Below are positions 21,514-31,305 of a stretch of DNA of 63,326 bases, piece after piece. Within the stretch, counting starts at the first letter, position 1; every line of letters starts with the position of its first letter. Location: the NCBI GenBank assembly GCA_001600495.1, contig BCKE01000027.1:343017-406342 (forward strand), written 5' to 3'. A program made the position numbers and the translations under genes. The notes beneath the pieces were generated by a model, which had not been told where the DNA came from, searched no databases, and saw nothing but the letters and a program-made list of their open reading frames with translations. Origin of the DNA: Pilasporangium apinafurcum (Eukaryota > Oomycota > Peronosporomycetes > Pythiales > Pythiaceae).

Positions 21514-22464
21514 TCCATCGATGTGCATGGTAACATGTGCAAGGGGTGATTGGGTGACTTCAAGGAAATATTGCTGGTGTCATATTAAAAGCACACAAGA
21601 TAAAAGTATGCGTTGAGGACGGATATGGCATGTACATCTTTTGCATTGGGTAATAGTCTATTGAGTCAGATAGTTGGCAGGTGCTCAGTTTTGTTGAAAA
21701 ATATTGTGTGTGAGCTTAATTACGCTGCGTTACTTCGTCCTATCATCCAAAATACTCAACGAATGTGCCGAGAAACAGCTCATTTCCACGTAAGTATTGT
21801 CATCCATTTCCTACAGCGTACATCGATAGTGAAGGAAGAGTTCGCCTGGTGCATACAACACCTCTGTAATCATAAGAAGAGTAGAATCATCTTCTCGGAT
21901 TTTGTGGCCTGTATTGCTTCCACTCGTGTCCTTCAACCTGTCAAAGACCTCGTCAGTTGCGAGGGCTATTTATTGTGCTACTTTGCCTTTATTTTTTTTC
22001 TGGCTGACGCTGGTTGTTTTTACTTGAAGACTTTCTATAGAAAACTCACCGATGAACAGAGCCAGCACCGCCAGCGCTCGTCAGTTGCTGCAATTGATTT
22101 CTTAATTACATTATATCTTTAATTTAATATTTAAATTTGATTAATAATAAGTTTTGTATACTTATTAAAGTAACTTAAAAATCTCAAAAAATTTATATTT
22201 AATATATTTCTATAAATAATATTATGATGTCCGTGGGATGGGTATGCCTGACTGACAAAGCAAGGAAGAACCAGTTGCACTAATTTCGTGGGCGGAGCAG
22301 GTTCTACAAATAAAAATGAATGATGCAACGGCTGATTAATATTTATTAAATAATCACCAGCGAAAGGAAGTGGGAGTAACGGATGACGAAGACTAGTATT
22401 TCAGCTTTCACCAGCTCTAGCTCAGAGGTCAGTCTGTCTTCTTCCTCCAGTCAATCAACCTAGT
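21514..22464. other. Intergenic, partly very AT-rich
   Basis: A plus-strand frame of 169 codons (21613-22122) resembles nothing known, and a minus-strand stretch at about 21800-21950 also reads protein-like; neither is convincing. From 22100 to 22225 the DNA is almost purely A/T. No terminal repeats were found around it. The last 100 bases, rich in CT, precede the next carbonic anhydrase start. Confidence 0.35.
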
Positions 22465-23280
22465 ATGTATCTCCAATCGCTTATCGCTGCTGCTGGTATC
22501 ATCCTCTCTATTGCCAAGCCAGCTTTTGCAAGTACTGGTGGTGACGGAGCAGCCTGGTCCTACCGTGAAAATGATGGAGATTCTTTGGGTCCTTCAGAGT
22601 GGGGAGAAGGCTATCCAATCTGCAATGGCAATCGTCAGTCACCCATTGACATCACCAAGTCCAACAAAAGCAAGTGTGAGGTGGAAAAAGACCTACCGCT
22701 GTCATTTTCAGGCGACTGTCTTTCGTTCGGGCTCAAGATGTACGAAGAAACCTTCAAGTGGGAAGCCACTGATACAACCTGCAAGATTCATCGTGGCGAT
22801 CATACGTTTTCATTGGCGCAATTTCACATGCACATGCCCTCAGAGCATACGCTGAACGGCAAGACGTTCGACGGTGAAGCACATTTCGTGCACAAGCAAG
22901 ACGGTGGGGATGAATTGCTGGTCGTGGGGCTGTTTTTGCAAAAGCACTCCTCGGCATCGCAGACACCCAACAACGGCTGGATGAACGCAGTGTGGAACAC
23001 ATTGACACATGTGAATCAAACAGTGGAGGTTGAGCACTCATATGCAGATCTGTTGGAAGAGCAGATTCATGAGGGCCACGTCTTTAACTACCCAGGAAGC
23101 CTCACAACTCCACCATGTTCGGAGACAGTGGACTGGTGGGTGATTCAGAAAGCGCTCACGGTCACGGAAGAGTCCTTGGAAAACTTCAAGAATATGCTGG
23201 CGGAACTGGAAGCCACTGATGACGGTGATGGTGCGCGTCCTGTGCAGTCGTTGAATGGAAGAGAAGTAGTCAAGTATTGA
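22465..23280 (+). CDS. Secreted alpha-carbonic anhydrase
   Basis: Single exon of 271 residues with a signal peptide (about 1-22). Zinc ligands His121 and His123 (QFHMH) and His140 (EAHFV); SEH glutamate present; substrate loop SLTTPPC intact, so probably active. Cysteines in YPIC, KCE, SGDC, TTC and PPC. Where the paralogue at 19995 has its His run, this protein has a short Ser/Asn-rich loop (KHSSASQTPNNG). The residue aligned with His64 appears to be Glu or Thr. Close relative of 19995-20810, same strand, likely a tandem duplicate. Confidence 0.93.
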   Translation: MYLQSLIAAAGIILSIAKPAFASTGGDGAAWSYRENDGDSLGPSEWGEGYPICNGNRQSPIDITKSNKSKCEVEKDLPLSFSGDCLSFGLKMYEETFKWEATDTTCKIHRGDHTFSLAQFHMHMPSEHTLNGKTFDGEAHFVHKQDGGDELLVVGLFLQKHSSASQTPNNGWMNAVWNTLTHVNQTVEVEHSYADLLEEQIHEGHVFNYPGSLTTPPCSETVDWWVIQKALTVTEESLENFKNMLAELEATDDGDGARPVQSLNGREVVKY

Positions 23281-23509
23281 TTTTCATTTTGCTCAGTGTG
23301 ATATTGGAATTTTACTGCTCTTACTTAGAAAAATAGCAAGTACCATTTAACCCCTATAAAGGAGCATTCATAATTTTGTCCAATCATGTGCATTTGATTC
23401 CGTAGATGATAATTTAGCCAATAATTTGACGTAGCTCCTGATTGTGCAATTATAAAACGAAGAGAACCATTCAAGGCTCTGTCTAAGTGTGTCAATACCA
23501 ACGAGGAAC

Positions 23510-24939
23510 ATGCTGGTGCCAGAGTTCCACGTTACTACCGCTGCATTTGCGAGCGGATCTACGGTCTGTGAGGAGATAGAGAAGCTTAGCATCATTGGCT
23601 ACTTGTATGCGCATCTTCCTTTTGAAAAAATCAGTTCCTTAGCGCCTGTAGCGCTCGAGAATGTGACCGCAATCGAGTTGGCGCTCAAGAATCAGCTACT
23701 AGATGCTCGTGTGATTCTTGGTCCATTCACTGCGGATATGATGGAAGTAGCTACCAGCTGGTTAGATCAAGGTATTCAGAAGGTCTTGATTACTGCGGAG
23801 TCCAGTGATGATAAATCACTGGAGAAGGCGATCATTGCAATTTCTGAACTCCCAGCTAGTCGAGTGGTGCTGCGCATCCCAGTCGATCTTCACGACCCAA
23901 CCTCCAACCTCCAAGATAAACTTCAGCGTGTGAGCAAGAATGTATCGGGTGTAGTACTCGCTATCGGATCACCGTTGACGCAGCTGCTTAATGACGACGA
24001 ATTTGATCCATTGTTCCAGTGTTTGCAGACCTTGAGGAAGAGTGTGCCGGAAGAGTTTTTCTTTGCGGTCGAATGGCCAGCAGCCAAAGAAGAACGGTTT
24101 GATCGATCAATCTTGATACCACGTATCGCAAAATTGCATCGGCAACATATTAACGTGGTACTAGCAGGTGCATCACAGCTGAAGGAACACTCGGTGGATC
24201 TCATTGATGTTTCGCAGTGCTTTGTCAAGTGTCTCCACTCGGACCGTCCAGATGGATTGTTCACAACTGTCGTAGCAGATGAGGCTGGTGTGGCACTAGG
24301 CCTCGTATACTCTAGCGAAGCGAGCGTTCTTGCTGCCATTGAAAGCAGTCGAGGCGTGTATTATTCCCGCTCTCGTAATGGACTTTGGAAAAAGGGCGAA
24401 AGCAGTGGTAATTCCCAGAAGCTATTGCAACTAGATGTCGATTGTGACAGCGACGCATTGCGGTTCACAGTTGAGCAAACTGGCGCAGGCTTTTGCCACT
24501 TAAATACACGCACATGTTGGGGCGAAGCTGGTGGGCTACAAGCGCTAGAAGCGATGCTGAAGAGTCGATTGCGTGACGCTCCACCTGGATCGTACACGAA
24601 ACGTCTCTTTAATGATCCAACGCTGCTGCGTAATAAGCTGGTGGAAGAAGCGCAGGAGCTTGCAGAGGCAGAAACGATCCCAGATGTGGCTGGTGAGGCG
24701 GCCGATGTGCTATACTTTGCGATGGTGCGGTGCGTGGCCGCAGGCGCAACCCTCAACGATGTGGCGGTAAGAATGAGTCTAATACTGTTCTTTATTACCA
24801 TTCGTGAATTCTGATGGTGTTATCGTGTATTATGTAGAAAATGCTGGACAAACGTGCTTTAAAGGTCAGCCGTCGTCCAGGCAACTCCAAAGCCTACCGC
24901 ATCGAGGCAGCCGCTGAGATCTTACAAAAAAAACAATGA
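23510..24939 (+). CDS. hisIE: Bifunctional phosphoribosyl-AMP cyclohydrolase / phosphoribosyl-ATP pyrophosphatase
   Basis: Catalyses steps 2 and 3 of histidine biosynthesis. Exons 23510-24766 and 24838-24939 give 452 residues. Residues 1-230 match the poorly characterised N-terminal region of fungal trifunctional HIS4. The HisI cyclohydrolase domain follows: RPDGLFTTVV, RGVYYSRSRNGLWKKGE, the metal-binding DVDCDSDAL and zinc-associated FCH...TCWGE. The HisE domain has SYTKRLFNDP, KLVEEAQEL and EAADVLYF. The protein stops soon after the RRPGNSKAYR end of HisE, so the histidinol dehydrogenase domain of fungal HIS4 is absent. The frame is open a little upstream, but the first ATG is at 23510. 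Confidence 0.92.
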
Positions 24940-25074
24940 CTTTGGGTTGATAATGACAGTTTGATAAACCAAAATGACGGATGTTTGCTTGTTATTTGTT
25001 ATATTGTCAATGGTATATGTCTATCCGTACAGGTCTTATATGCGAGTAAGAGAGTACTATGATGCAGCACACAT

Positions 25075-25860
25075 CTAATACGTAGTGATGGTGCGACCAT
25101 TCAATGGCTGGGTTGGACGAGCAGCTTTACCTTCATCCGTGGCTTCCAATTCAGCCGAAAGCGTGAGCAAGTTGTCCAACGATTCCTTAAGCACAGGCAA
25201 TGGTGTTTGCACGACCCACCAGTCGACACCTTCTGTGCATGGCGGGTTGGTCAGGCTGCCAGGGTAGTTAAATACCTTGCCTTCGGTGAACTTTTCCGTC
25301 AGCACGTCCGCGTACGAGGCGTCGATCGTTACAGTCTCATTCACGAACGACAAACTGTCAAAAACTTCGGTAGCCCACGCGTCGTTCGCACTCACAGCCT
25401 GGTTGAGGAATAGTCCAACAACGAGTAGCTCATTACCACCATCCAATTGGTGTACGAAATGGAATTCCGCGTCCTTAGCCTTGCCATTGAGTGTATGTTC
25501 CGATAGGATGTGTGGGTGGAACTGCACGAGCGAGAATGTGTCGTCGCCGCGATGCAACTTACACGTCGAGTTTGTGACTTCCCATTTGAAGGCATCCTCG
25601 TGAGGTACCAAGTCAAACGAGTCACAGTCACCTGAGAATGACAGTGGTGTGGCAGTCCCCGCAGCCTTGCATGCAGTATCGATGGTGATGTCAATCGGCG
25701 ATTGGCTTTGCCCTGCACACGCTGGGAAGCCTTGTCCCCATTCCGCAGGGCTCAACGCGTGCTCATCGTTTTCACGGTACGTCCACTCAGCACTCTCAGT
25801 GGCAGCCGAGACGGTCGTGGCCAGGATAGTAGCAGCAGCAATGATGGCTTGAAGCTTCAT
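25075..25860 (-). CDS. Secreted alpha-carbonic anhydrase
   Basis: Single exon of 261 residues, the only intact copy here on the minus strand. Signal peptide about 1-19. Zinc ligands His115 and His117 (QFHPH) and His134 (AEFHF); loop SLTNPPC keeps the catalytic Thr. The VPHEDAFKWEV stretch is shared with 3666-4466, making these two the closest pair despite lying 21 kb apart and inverted. It converges on the histidine gene, whose stop is 136 bases away. Confidence 0.93.
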   Translation of the reverse strand: MKLQAIIAAATILATTVSAATESAEWTYRENDEHALSPAEWGQGFPACAGQSQSPIDITIDTACKAAGTATPLSFSGDCDSFDLVPHEDAFKWEVTNSTCKLHRGDDTFSLVQFHPHILSEHTLNGKAKDAEFHFVHQLDGGNELLVVGLFLNQAVSANDAWATEVFDSLSFVNETVTIDASYADVLTEKFTEGKVFNYPGSLTNPPCTEGVDWWVVQTPLPVLKESLDNLLTLSAELEATDEGKAARPTQPLNGRTITTY

Positions 25861-26187
25861 AATTGCAATTCGTAGGTTTTAGTGCGAGGTAATTTGTCGA
25901 GGTCGAGGCAAATTCGAGAATGACAGTTTGTTGGAACCGGATCGATAAATATGTCAAGTTTCGAGTTCCAAATAACAAGAAGTAGAATAAGCATCATGCA
26001 TTCTATGCGTTGCGGACGACAGACAAGTTGTCCAATCAACCAGTTCAAATCGCCAAAGCACTATCGCCAGCAGCCATACCGCTTCAAAAACCAGCGAAAG
26101 AGTGGGATCAAGAACTGCGGATCCTTAATGTTGGTGCTAGCAACTAGCATTGATTAGAATTTTGGCTGCTCAAGTGTACCATGCAGC
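25861..26187. other. Upstream region of the minus-strand carbonic anhydrase
   Basis: About 330 bases between the carbonic anhydrase start and the left end of the inverted-repeat element; it should contain the enzyme's promoter. The last ten bases (26178-26187, ACCATGCAGC) are the left half of a putative target duplication. Confidence 0.45.
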
Positions 26188-26605
26188 ACATTAACATGGT
26201 CTCTAATTGTGTGTAGGGGTACACTTGATTGCCCTTTTATGCAAAGGAAGAGCGGACGATGTAACCTAAATCAATAGGTCCGTCCACTAGCGAACGGCAA
26301 GAGAATGAACGCGCAAATTATTAAATCCTAATGTGAATTCTCAGGAATTGTCTTTCAATGTCACTAAATGAGAGATCACCAGAGTGATTGGCAACATCTA
26401 AATCCAGTAGTTTGAGAAGCTCTCAAAACTGATTTGAACTAGTTCCAAGTGATAGAACTGCTAATGATACAACGATTGTGATCATGGTAGGTGTCATACA
26501 CCATGCAGGACTCTGTTCTGAAGTTCCCGAAAGAATCACCAACTCGTCCCCTAGATACTCTCTTCTCTCTTCACTCCCCCTCTCTTATCTATCTCTAGAA
26601 ATTTA
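26188..26605 (+). repeat. Left terminal inverted repeat (418 bp)
   Basis: Begins ACATTAACATGG and ends CTAGAAATTTA. It is an exact reverse complement of 27894-28311 by visual comparison; similarity stops abruptly at the inner edge (AGGAATTG here, TATATATT in the partner). Confidence 0.92.
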
Positions 26606-27077
26606 AGGAATTGATAGATGTACCTCACCCATACATTTACAGTGATGTGAGAAGCTATAGACATCCATGCGACGGAGGAACTATCAATGTAATTGATTGA
26701 GTAGCAGAGTTTTGATATATAAATGTTTATCTCTTGGTACACACTTTAAGAACCTATTCGATCTTTCTCTAATAAACATGCAAAAATACAAAACAGCATA
26801 TATATCGTTATTAGCTGTCTTGATCACTGCAGCATCGCATTTTAACACAGGCTTGTTGGATGTGATATTCTGCAGGTTTCTTTTGTAAAAACGAAGGCTA
26901 TTTAGTTTCGGCACATGATGAGAAATAGTGAAAACGAGGCCAAAATATATTGTTTCAGAGGTATATGTATGGATGAGGTACACATATCAATTTCCTTGTC
27001 AGAAATAAATGATTTCATTGAATTGGGTGGGGTCAATGTGCTTCTCCTCCGTGTCGAACTTTCCTGTGAGAAGAAAC

Positions 27078-27737
27078 ATGGAGAGTGTCAAGCTGTGGTG
27101 TGGAGTGTACGGTGAAGGGAGTGTGTTCTCCGTCGAGATTGAGCGCAATGCAGACGTGGAAGCGCTGCAGGATGCTGTCTTCGACAAGAAGCGATACAGA
27201 GAGCGTTACAGCTTTGACGCAAGCGCATTGACGCTCTACTTGGCGAGGAAGAACGGCGAGTGGTTAACTGGTGGTCAAAATGTGAAGAACCTCTTGCGCG
27301 GAGCAGTCGACACTGAGTACCAAGAGATATTTTCGTGGTGGAAGCTCAGTAAGAAGGAGTTGCTTGGGTCGAATTTCGAGCCCGGAGAAGAAGAGATTCA
27401 CGTCTTGGTGGAACTCCCAACTGCAACTGGCGTGGGATCAAGGGCGCAGACTCGTTTATGGCTGGTTCGTGGATCGATTGCGAGTGCTCTTAGCACAAAA
27501 GAAGTTCGCTACAGAATCTATCGATTGGTTGGAACATACCTTGGATACTACGATCCTGCTCGTCGCACGTGTCTAGGTCGAGGTCTTCGTGAAAGTTTTG
27601 GATGCACAGTGCAAGGATCGCGTTTTCAGTCGTTTGAAAGAAGGAACAACCCAGACCGACGACCCACTCGTGATGAAGACATTTGTTCATGTGGAGAATC
27701 CAGAAATATTTTGTTTCTGTATGAGATGGAAGTATGA
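27078..27737 (+). CDS. Crinkler (CRN) family effector, N-terminal domain intact, C-terminal frame probably broken
   Basis: CRNs are translocated oomycete effectors acting in host cells. From the ATG at 27078 the product begins MESVKLWCGVYGEG, as CRN N-termini do (VKLFC...). It has LTLYLARKNGEWL (from residue 51), the LxLYLAR form of the LFLAK motif, and IHVLVELP (HVLV motif, 107-114) closing the header domain. The open frame runs to 219 residues. After about residue 118, however, the protein-like signal appears to move to another frame (27416-27573, then after a stop at 27574-27576 on to 27792), so the C-terminal domain is likely disrupted. The frame opens upstream to 27009. No signal peptide is seen, as in many CRNs of this motif type. 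It lies inside the inverted-repeat element. Confidence 0.75.
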   Translation: MESVKLWCGVYGEGSVFSVEIERNADVEALQDAVFDKKRYRERYSFDASALTLYLARKNGEWLTGGQNVKNLLRGAVDTEYQEIFSWWKLSKKELLGSNFEPGEEEIHVLVELPTATGVGSRAQTRLWLVRGSIASALSTKEVRYRIYRLVGTYLGYYDPARRTCLGRGLRESFGCTVQGSRFQSFERRNNPDRRPTRDEDICSCGESRNILFLYEMEV

Positions 27738-27893
27738 CGATAACGACGAGTGGTGGCGAAGTTTCCTAGCTATGACCCCGACAATCGAATGAGTAGAATT
27801 GATACCAGTAACAACGAGAAGGATTACAGTTGTATTTACATTGAGTGAACGACACCGGGTTCCGAAGTTCCTAAATTTTTACATAAATATATA

Positions 27894-28311
27894 TAAATTT
27901 CTAGAGATAGATAAGAGAGGGGGAGTGAAGAGAGAAGAGAGTATCTAGGGGACGAGTTGGTGATTCTTTCGGGAACTTCAGAACAGAGTCCTGCATGGTG
28001 TATGACACCTACCATGATCACAATCGTTGTATCATTAGCAGTTCTATCACTTGGAACTAGTTCAAATCAGTTTTGAGAGCTTCTCAAACTACTGGATTTA
28101 GATGTTGCCAATCACTCTGGTGATCTCTCATTTAGTGACATTGAAAGACAATTCCTGAGAATTCACATTAGGATTTAATAATTTGCGCGTTCATTCTCTT
28201 GCCGTTCGCTAGTGGACGGACCTATTGATTTAGGTTACATCGTCCGCTCTTCCTTTGCATAAAAGGGCAATCAAGTGTACCCCTACACACAATTAGAGAC
28301 CATGTTAATGT
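27894..28311 (-). repeat. Right terminal inverted repeat (418 bp)
   Basis: Exact reverse complement of 26188-26605; outer end GTTAATGT at 28304-28311. Confidence 0.92.
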
Positions 28312-29639
28312 ACCATGTAGTTCCCTTCTACACGCGTATAACCCAAGCCACTGGTGGGAATAAACACGGCAGAATGCGGATGATACATATTGAAGCGGCT
28401 AGTTTGAGCGATTTCTCCAAACCATTTGGTTCCTTGGTTGACTTTGGATGAGTATTTTCTCCTGCTGATAGTGGTCTGGACTGAATCTTTGATGAGTAGA
28501 ATTCGTACTAATTTTTAATCTCTCACGAGACACTGTGCAAATGTGGACAAAGCAGGGACTTTTGCTCGTTCTATTCAGCGTTTCAGGTGACTTGCCTGAT
28601 GAATACGTTCGTTTATCTTTCCTGATTATGGTCCAGAAAAAGTAGGACTTTTACGCGTACCTCATAATCACTTATCGTAATCACAATCTCGTGTTTCGCA
28701 ATGGAAACTTCAGTTCAGTGATACAGCTACCACTACAGCACTAACTAACGCGTGATGGTACGATGAGCGGTTGCTATATTTACTGCGTTTAGATGATCAT
28801 TATTGCAACATACACAAAGACTTAGTTGGACCGAACTATAGGAGCAACTCCTTGTGCACTGGACGCCATGTAAAGAGACAATCTTGCAAGGATCGTTTTA
28901 ACCTGGCTTTGTTGTTACACACGCATTGATTCAAGAAATAAAGACTGGACAGGGCTGGATATTTCGACCAATTTGTCTCAACTTTTTTTCAAATCCTCGT
29001 GCACTTTATACAAAAAATACCATCGATACCCGACAATTGCTGCCGTTATAGTTACTGGGTTTCATAGAGAAATGATTGGCTTGTTCAACGTTCAAGAAGA
29101 GATCCATAAAGTTTGTGAGACTCTTGGAAGAGGGGGATTGTAGCTCGGAATCCTAGCGAACACGAAGAGTCCATCAGTATCAGCTAACCTCCTTGAAAAT
29201 AGCTCCAAAATCAGACTACGGATTCTCCCACAACATTTAAAACTTGAGCCTGATTACGATATGTAGAGTATCAACGTTTGCTCAATGTTGAATGTGAAGA
29301 CTATCGTATCCTCCCATTTAACAATTGATTAAAGTATGGTGGTAGTTTTCGTGTTTAGCAAACGTCGGAATTTCTTCTCCATTTTCTAATCTGCTAGGAA
29401 TATTGTTGTTACCTTTCAGTGCTTTAGATGGCGGTGTGGTAATTGCAAGGTGCTTAAATTGATACTGCCACTATTCTGGTAGAGTTTGCCACGACCAAGC
29501 CAACTTTTAATTTGATTGTGGGCAACGCGAATAGAATCAAAGTCGTAATTTCGACTCTCTTCTCCAAACGTATCACCAACACAACCACTTTTCTGTAATA
29601 GTAAAATGTAGGCGTTGAATCCATGTGACACTTTTCTTG
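28312..29639. other. Gene-free stretch right of the CRN element
   Basis: About 1.3 kb with stops in all frames at short intervals and no family recognised. It begins with the right half of the putative target duplication (28312-28321). Confidence 0.45.
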
Positions 29640-30233
29640 CATGCAGAAATACATTCATCCCACAGATTTTAATAACAGCTGCTGCTTATCCAGTGGTGAT
29701 GGAGCATATTGGACTGCGCCAAACGATTTTCTCTCTGTCATATGGTACCCCAAAAAATTGTTTTCTTACCATGTCATACTACTGGACGTGATCTTGTATC
29801 AACGGCGGCGCGGAATACAATAGTAATCCACGGTTGTAGAGCATGTGCATCTCTACTGCAGAACCATGAATTTGACGCAATAACTCGAGCGCTTCGATAG
29901 GAAATGGAGTTGGAAGACTCGGAGCGTGCATGGATGGATGCGATCTTTACAAGTTTGGGCAACATGGACCAAACGATTGATGCTGGGACCACGTACTCGG
30001 AACTCTTAGTGGGAAAAATCAACGAGGCTAAAGCCTACAACTACCTAGGTAATACCACAACGCCTCCTTGTACAGAGTCTGTGGACTGGTGGATAATCCA
30101 GGAACCACTCGGTATGGTGGAGGAATCGTTGGAGGATATGCTGCCAAAGATGTCTGTGTTAGAAACGACAGATGATGGCGAAATTGCTCAAACGATCCAG
30201 CCACTGAATGGGCGATCCGTTTTGAAGTACTAG
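29640..30233 (+). pseudogene. Alpha-carbonic anhydrase pseudogene, zinc site lost
   Basis: The C-terminal 109 residues of a carbonic anhydrase are open (29904-30233): a helix like WMDAVWN (WMDAIFTSLGNMDQT), the NTTTPPCTESVDWWII substrate loop and the PLNGRSVLKY end. Upstream, near 29690, only a short piece of the N-terminus is recognisable (SSGDGAYWTAPND). The whole middle, including all three zinc-ligand His, is gone or scrambled with stops. A start codon at 29904 could make a short protein, but it could not be an active enzyme. Confidence 0.85.
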
Positions 30234-31305
30234 AGAAAAATAAGTTTCAGATCATTTCTGGTGAAGAACCATTGCCATGTACGCGCATTTTGCAAAGCAC
30301 AACGATTTTGGATGAAGACGATTGTCAAATGAAAGCCCCTCGTTTTTCTGACAAATTGCCGCTAATGTATCATTTTTTATTGAAATATATTATATAGAAT
30401 AATTAAATATTGTAAATAGTAATCCACATTCATGATTCACTCTATTTAAAAATAATCACTATTTTTTGTGGTTTCTGTGGCGCCATGCAATTGAATTTTG
30501 TCTAAAGGTCAAATTTTCTCCTCCCAAAAAACATGCCGAAGGAAATAATGTAGTGCAGATTGCTATAACTCATGCTAAAATATATGTGTTTTAATATACA
30601 TATGTGTTTAAAACATCATGTGTTTTGTTAGGTGTGCGCCATAGTATGCAGATTTTTGGAATTCTTAAGATTTGGTTAGGAGATTGGGTAGAACTTACAA
30701 TTGGAAGCTCATTTATGCCATGGTGCACGGATGAAAGACGAGTAGCATAATGAGACCTACTAAATGATTTGGTGCTGTTTAATGCCCAACGTTGGTGATA
30801 CTTCGTTGGCTATCACCAAACTTAGATATGGTCAATGGAACCGCATTAATCATGCTTGTAGAATAAATATTTGATGATCTGTGTGTTCATCAGTGGTGAG
30901 GAACTCCCTTGAAATATTATCCAAAGCGCTCCAAAAGCTCATGCTAAGTCAGGCAATGTCTTGATGTAATTCTATCTATTGTGGTATATCTGGGAAGGTC
31001 TACTAGCGATACAACATCACACATCAAATCAAGAGTGATAATGACGTCTTTGATTCATTTCATTCACAGAGTACTCCTGCTGTATGGAGCGATGTATTCC
31101 TTCCCTTGTTGTTGCGACAACTCATGAGAAATATTCTTCGATAACAGAGTCGTTTGGCTTCTTTATTTTTTTGTATTCTTTAGAACATCTTCTTTTTCCA
31201 ACCCTCTGCTTCAGGAAAACAGACGCGGTTCTGTGTCACATTGTTCACAGAGAAAGGAAAAGACCGTGATGTGATTCTACCAAATAACTGCAGCAGTTTT
31301 AGCAT
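30234..31305. other. Gene-free AT-rich stretch
   Basis: About 1.1 kb downstream of the pseudogene, with short A/T runs near 30370-30420 and 30590. No frame of interest and no repeat structure recognised. Confidence 0.45.

Larger units (their letters stand above)
26188..28311. mobile_element. Mutator-like (Pack-MULE-like) element carrying a CRN gene
   Basis: A 2124-bp unit bounded by inverted repeats of 418 bp each that I find identical base for base (26188-26605 against 27894-28311). Immediately outside are ACCATGCAGC (26178-26187) and ACCATGTAGT (28312-28321), matching at 8 of 10 positions, a plausible target-site duplication. Long terminal repeats with a 9-11 bp duplication are typical of the Mutator superfamily. 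No transposase frame lies inside; the interior (26606-27893) instead holds the Crinkler-type gene. So this looks like a non-autonomous element with a captured effector gene. Identical repeats suggest recent movement or repeat-to-repeat conversion. Confidence 0.75.

Noticed and set aside
21800-21950. Minus-strand block reading like protein (contains LMITEVLYAPGELF)
   Set aside because: Only about 45 codons, bounded by stops, no splice partner that I could make work and no family; left as intergenic.
21613-22122. Plus-strand open frame of 169 codons
   Set aside because: No recognisable domain, no good start context, and parts of the opposite strand look equally protein-like; probably chance in a gene-poor stretch.
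22100-22225. AT-rich block considered as a centromere- or organelle-derived insert
   Set aside because: Only about 120 bases, no genes or repeats; ordinary AT-rich intergenic DNA is sufficient.
26684-26983. Minus-strand 99-codon frame inside the CRN-bearing element, considered as a transposase remnant
   Set aside because: No DDE-type motifs or zinc fingers and low-complexity AT-rich composition; does not resemble a MULE transposase.
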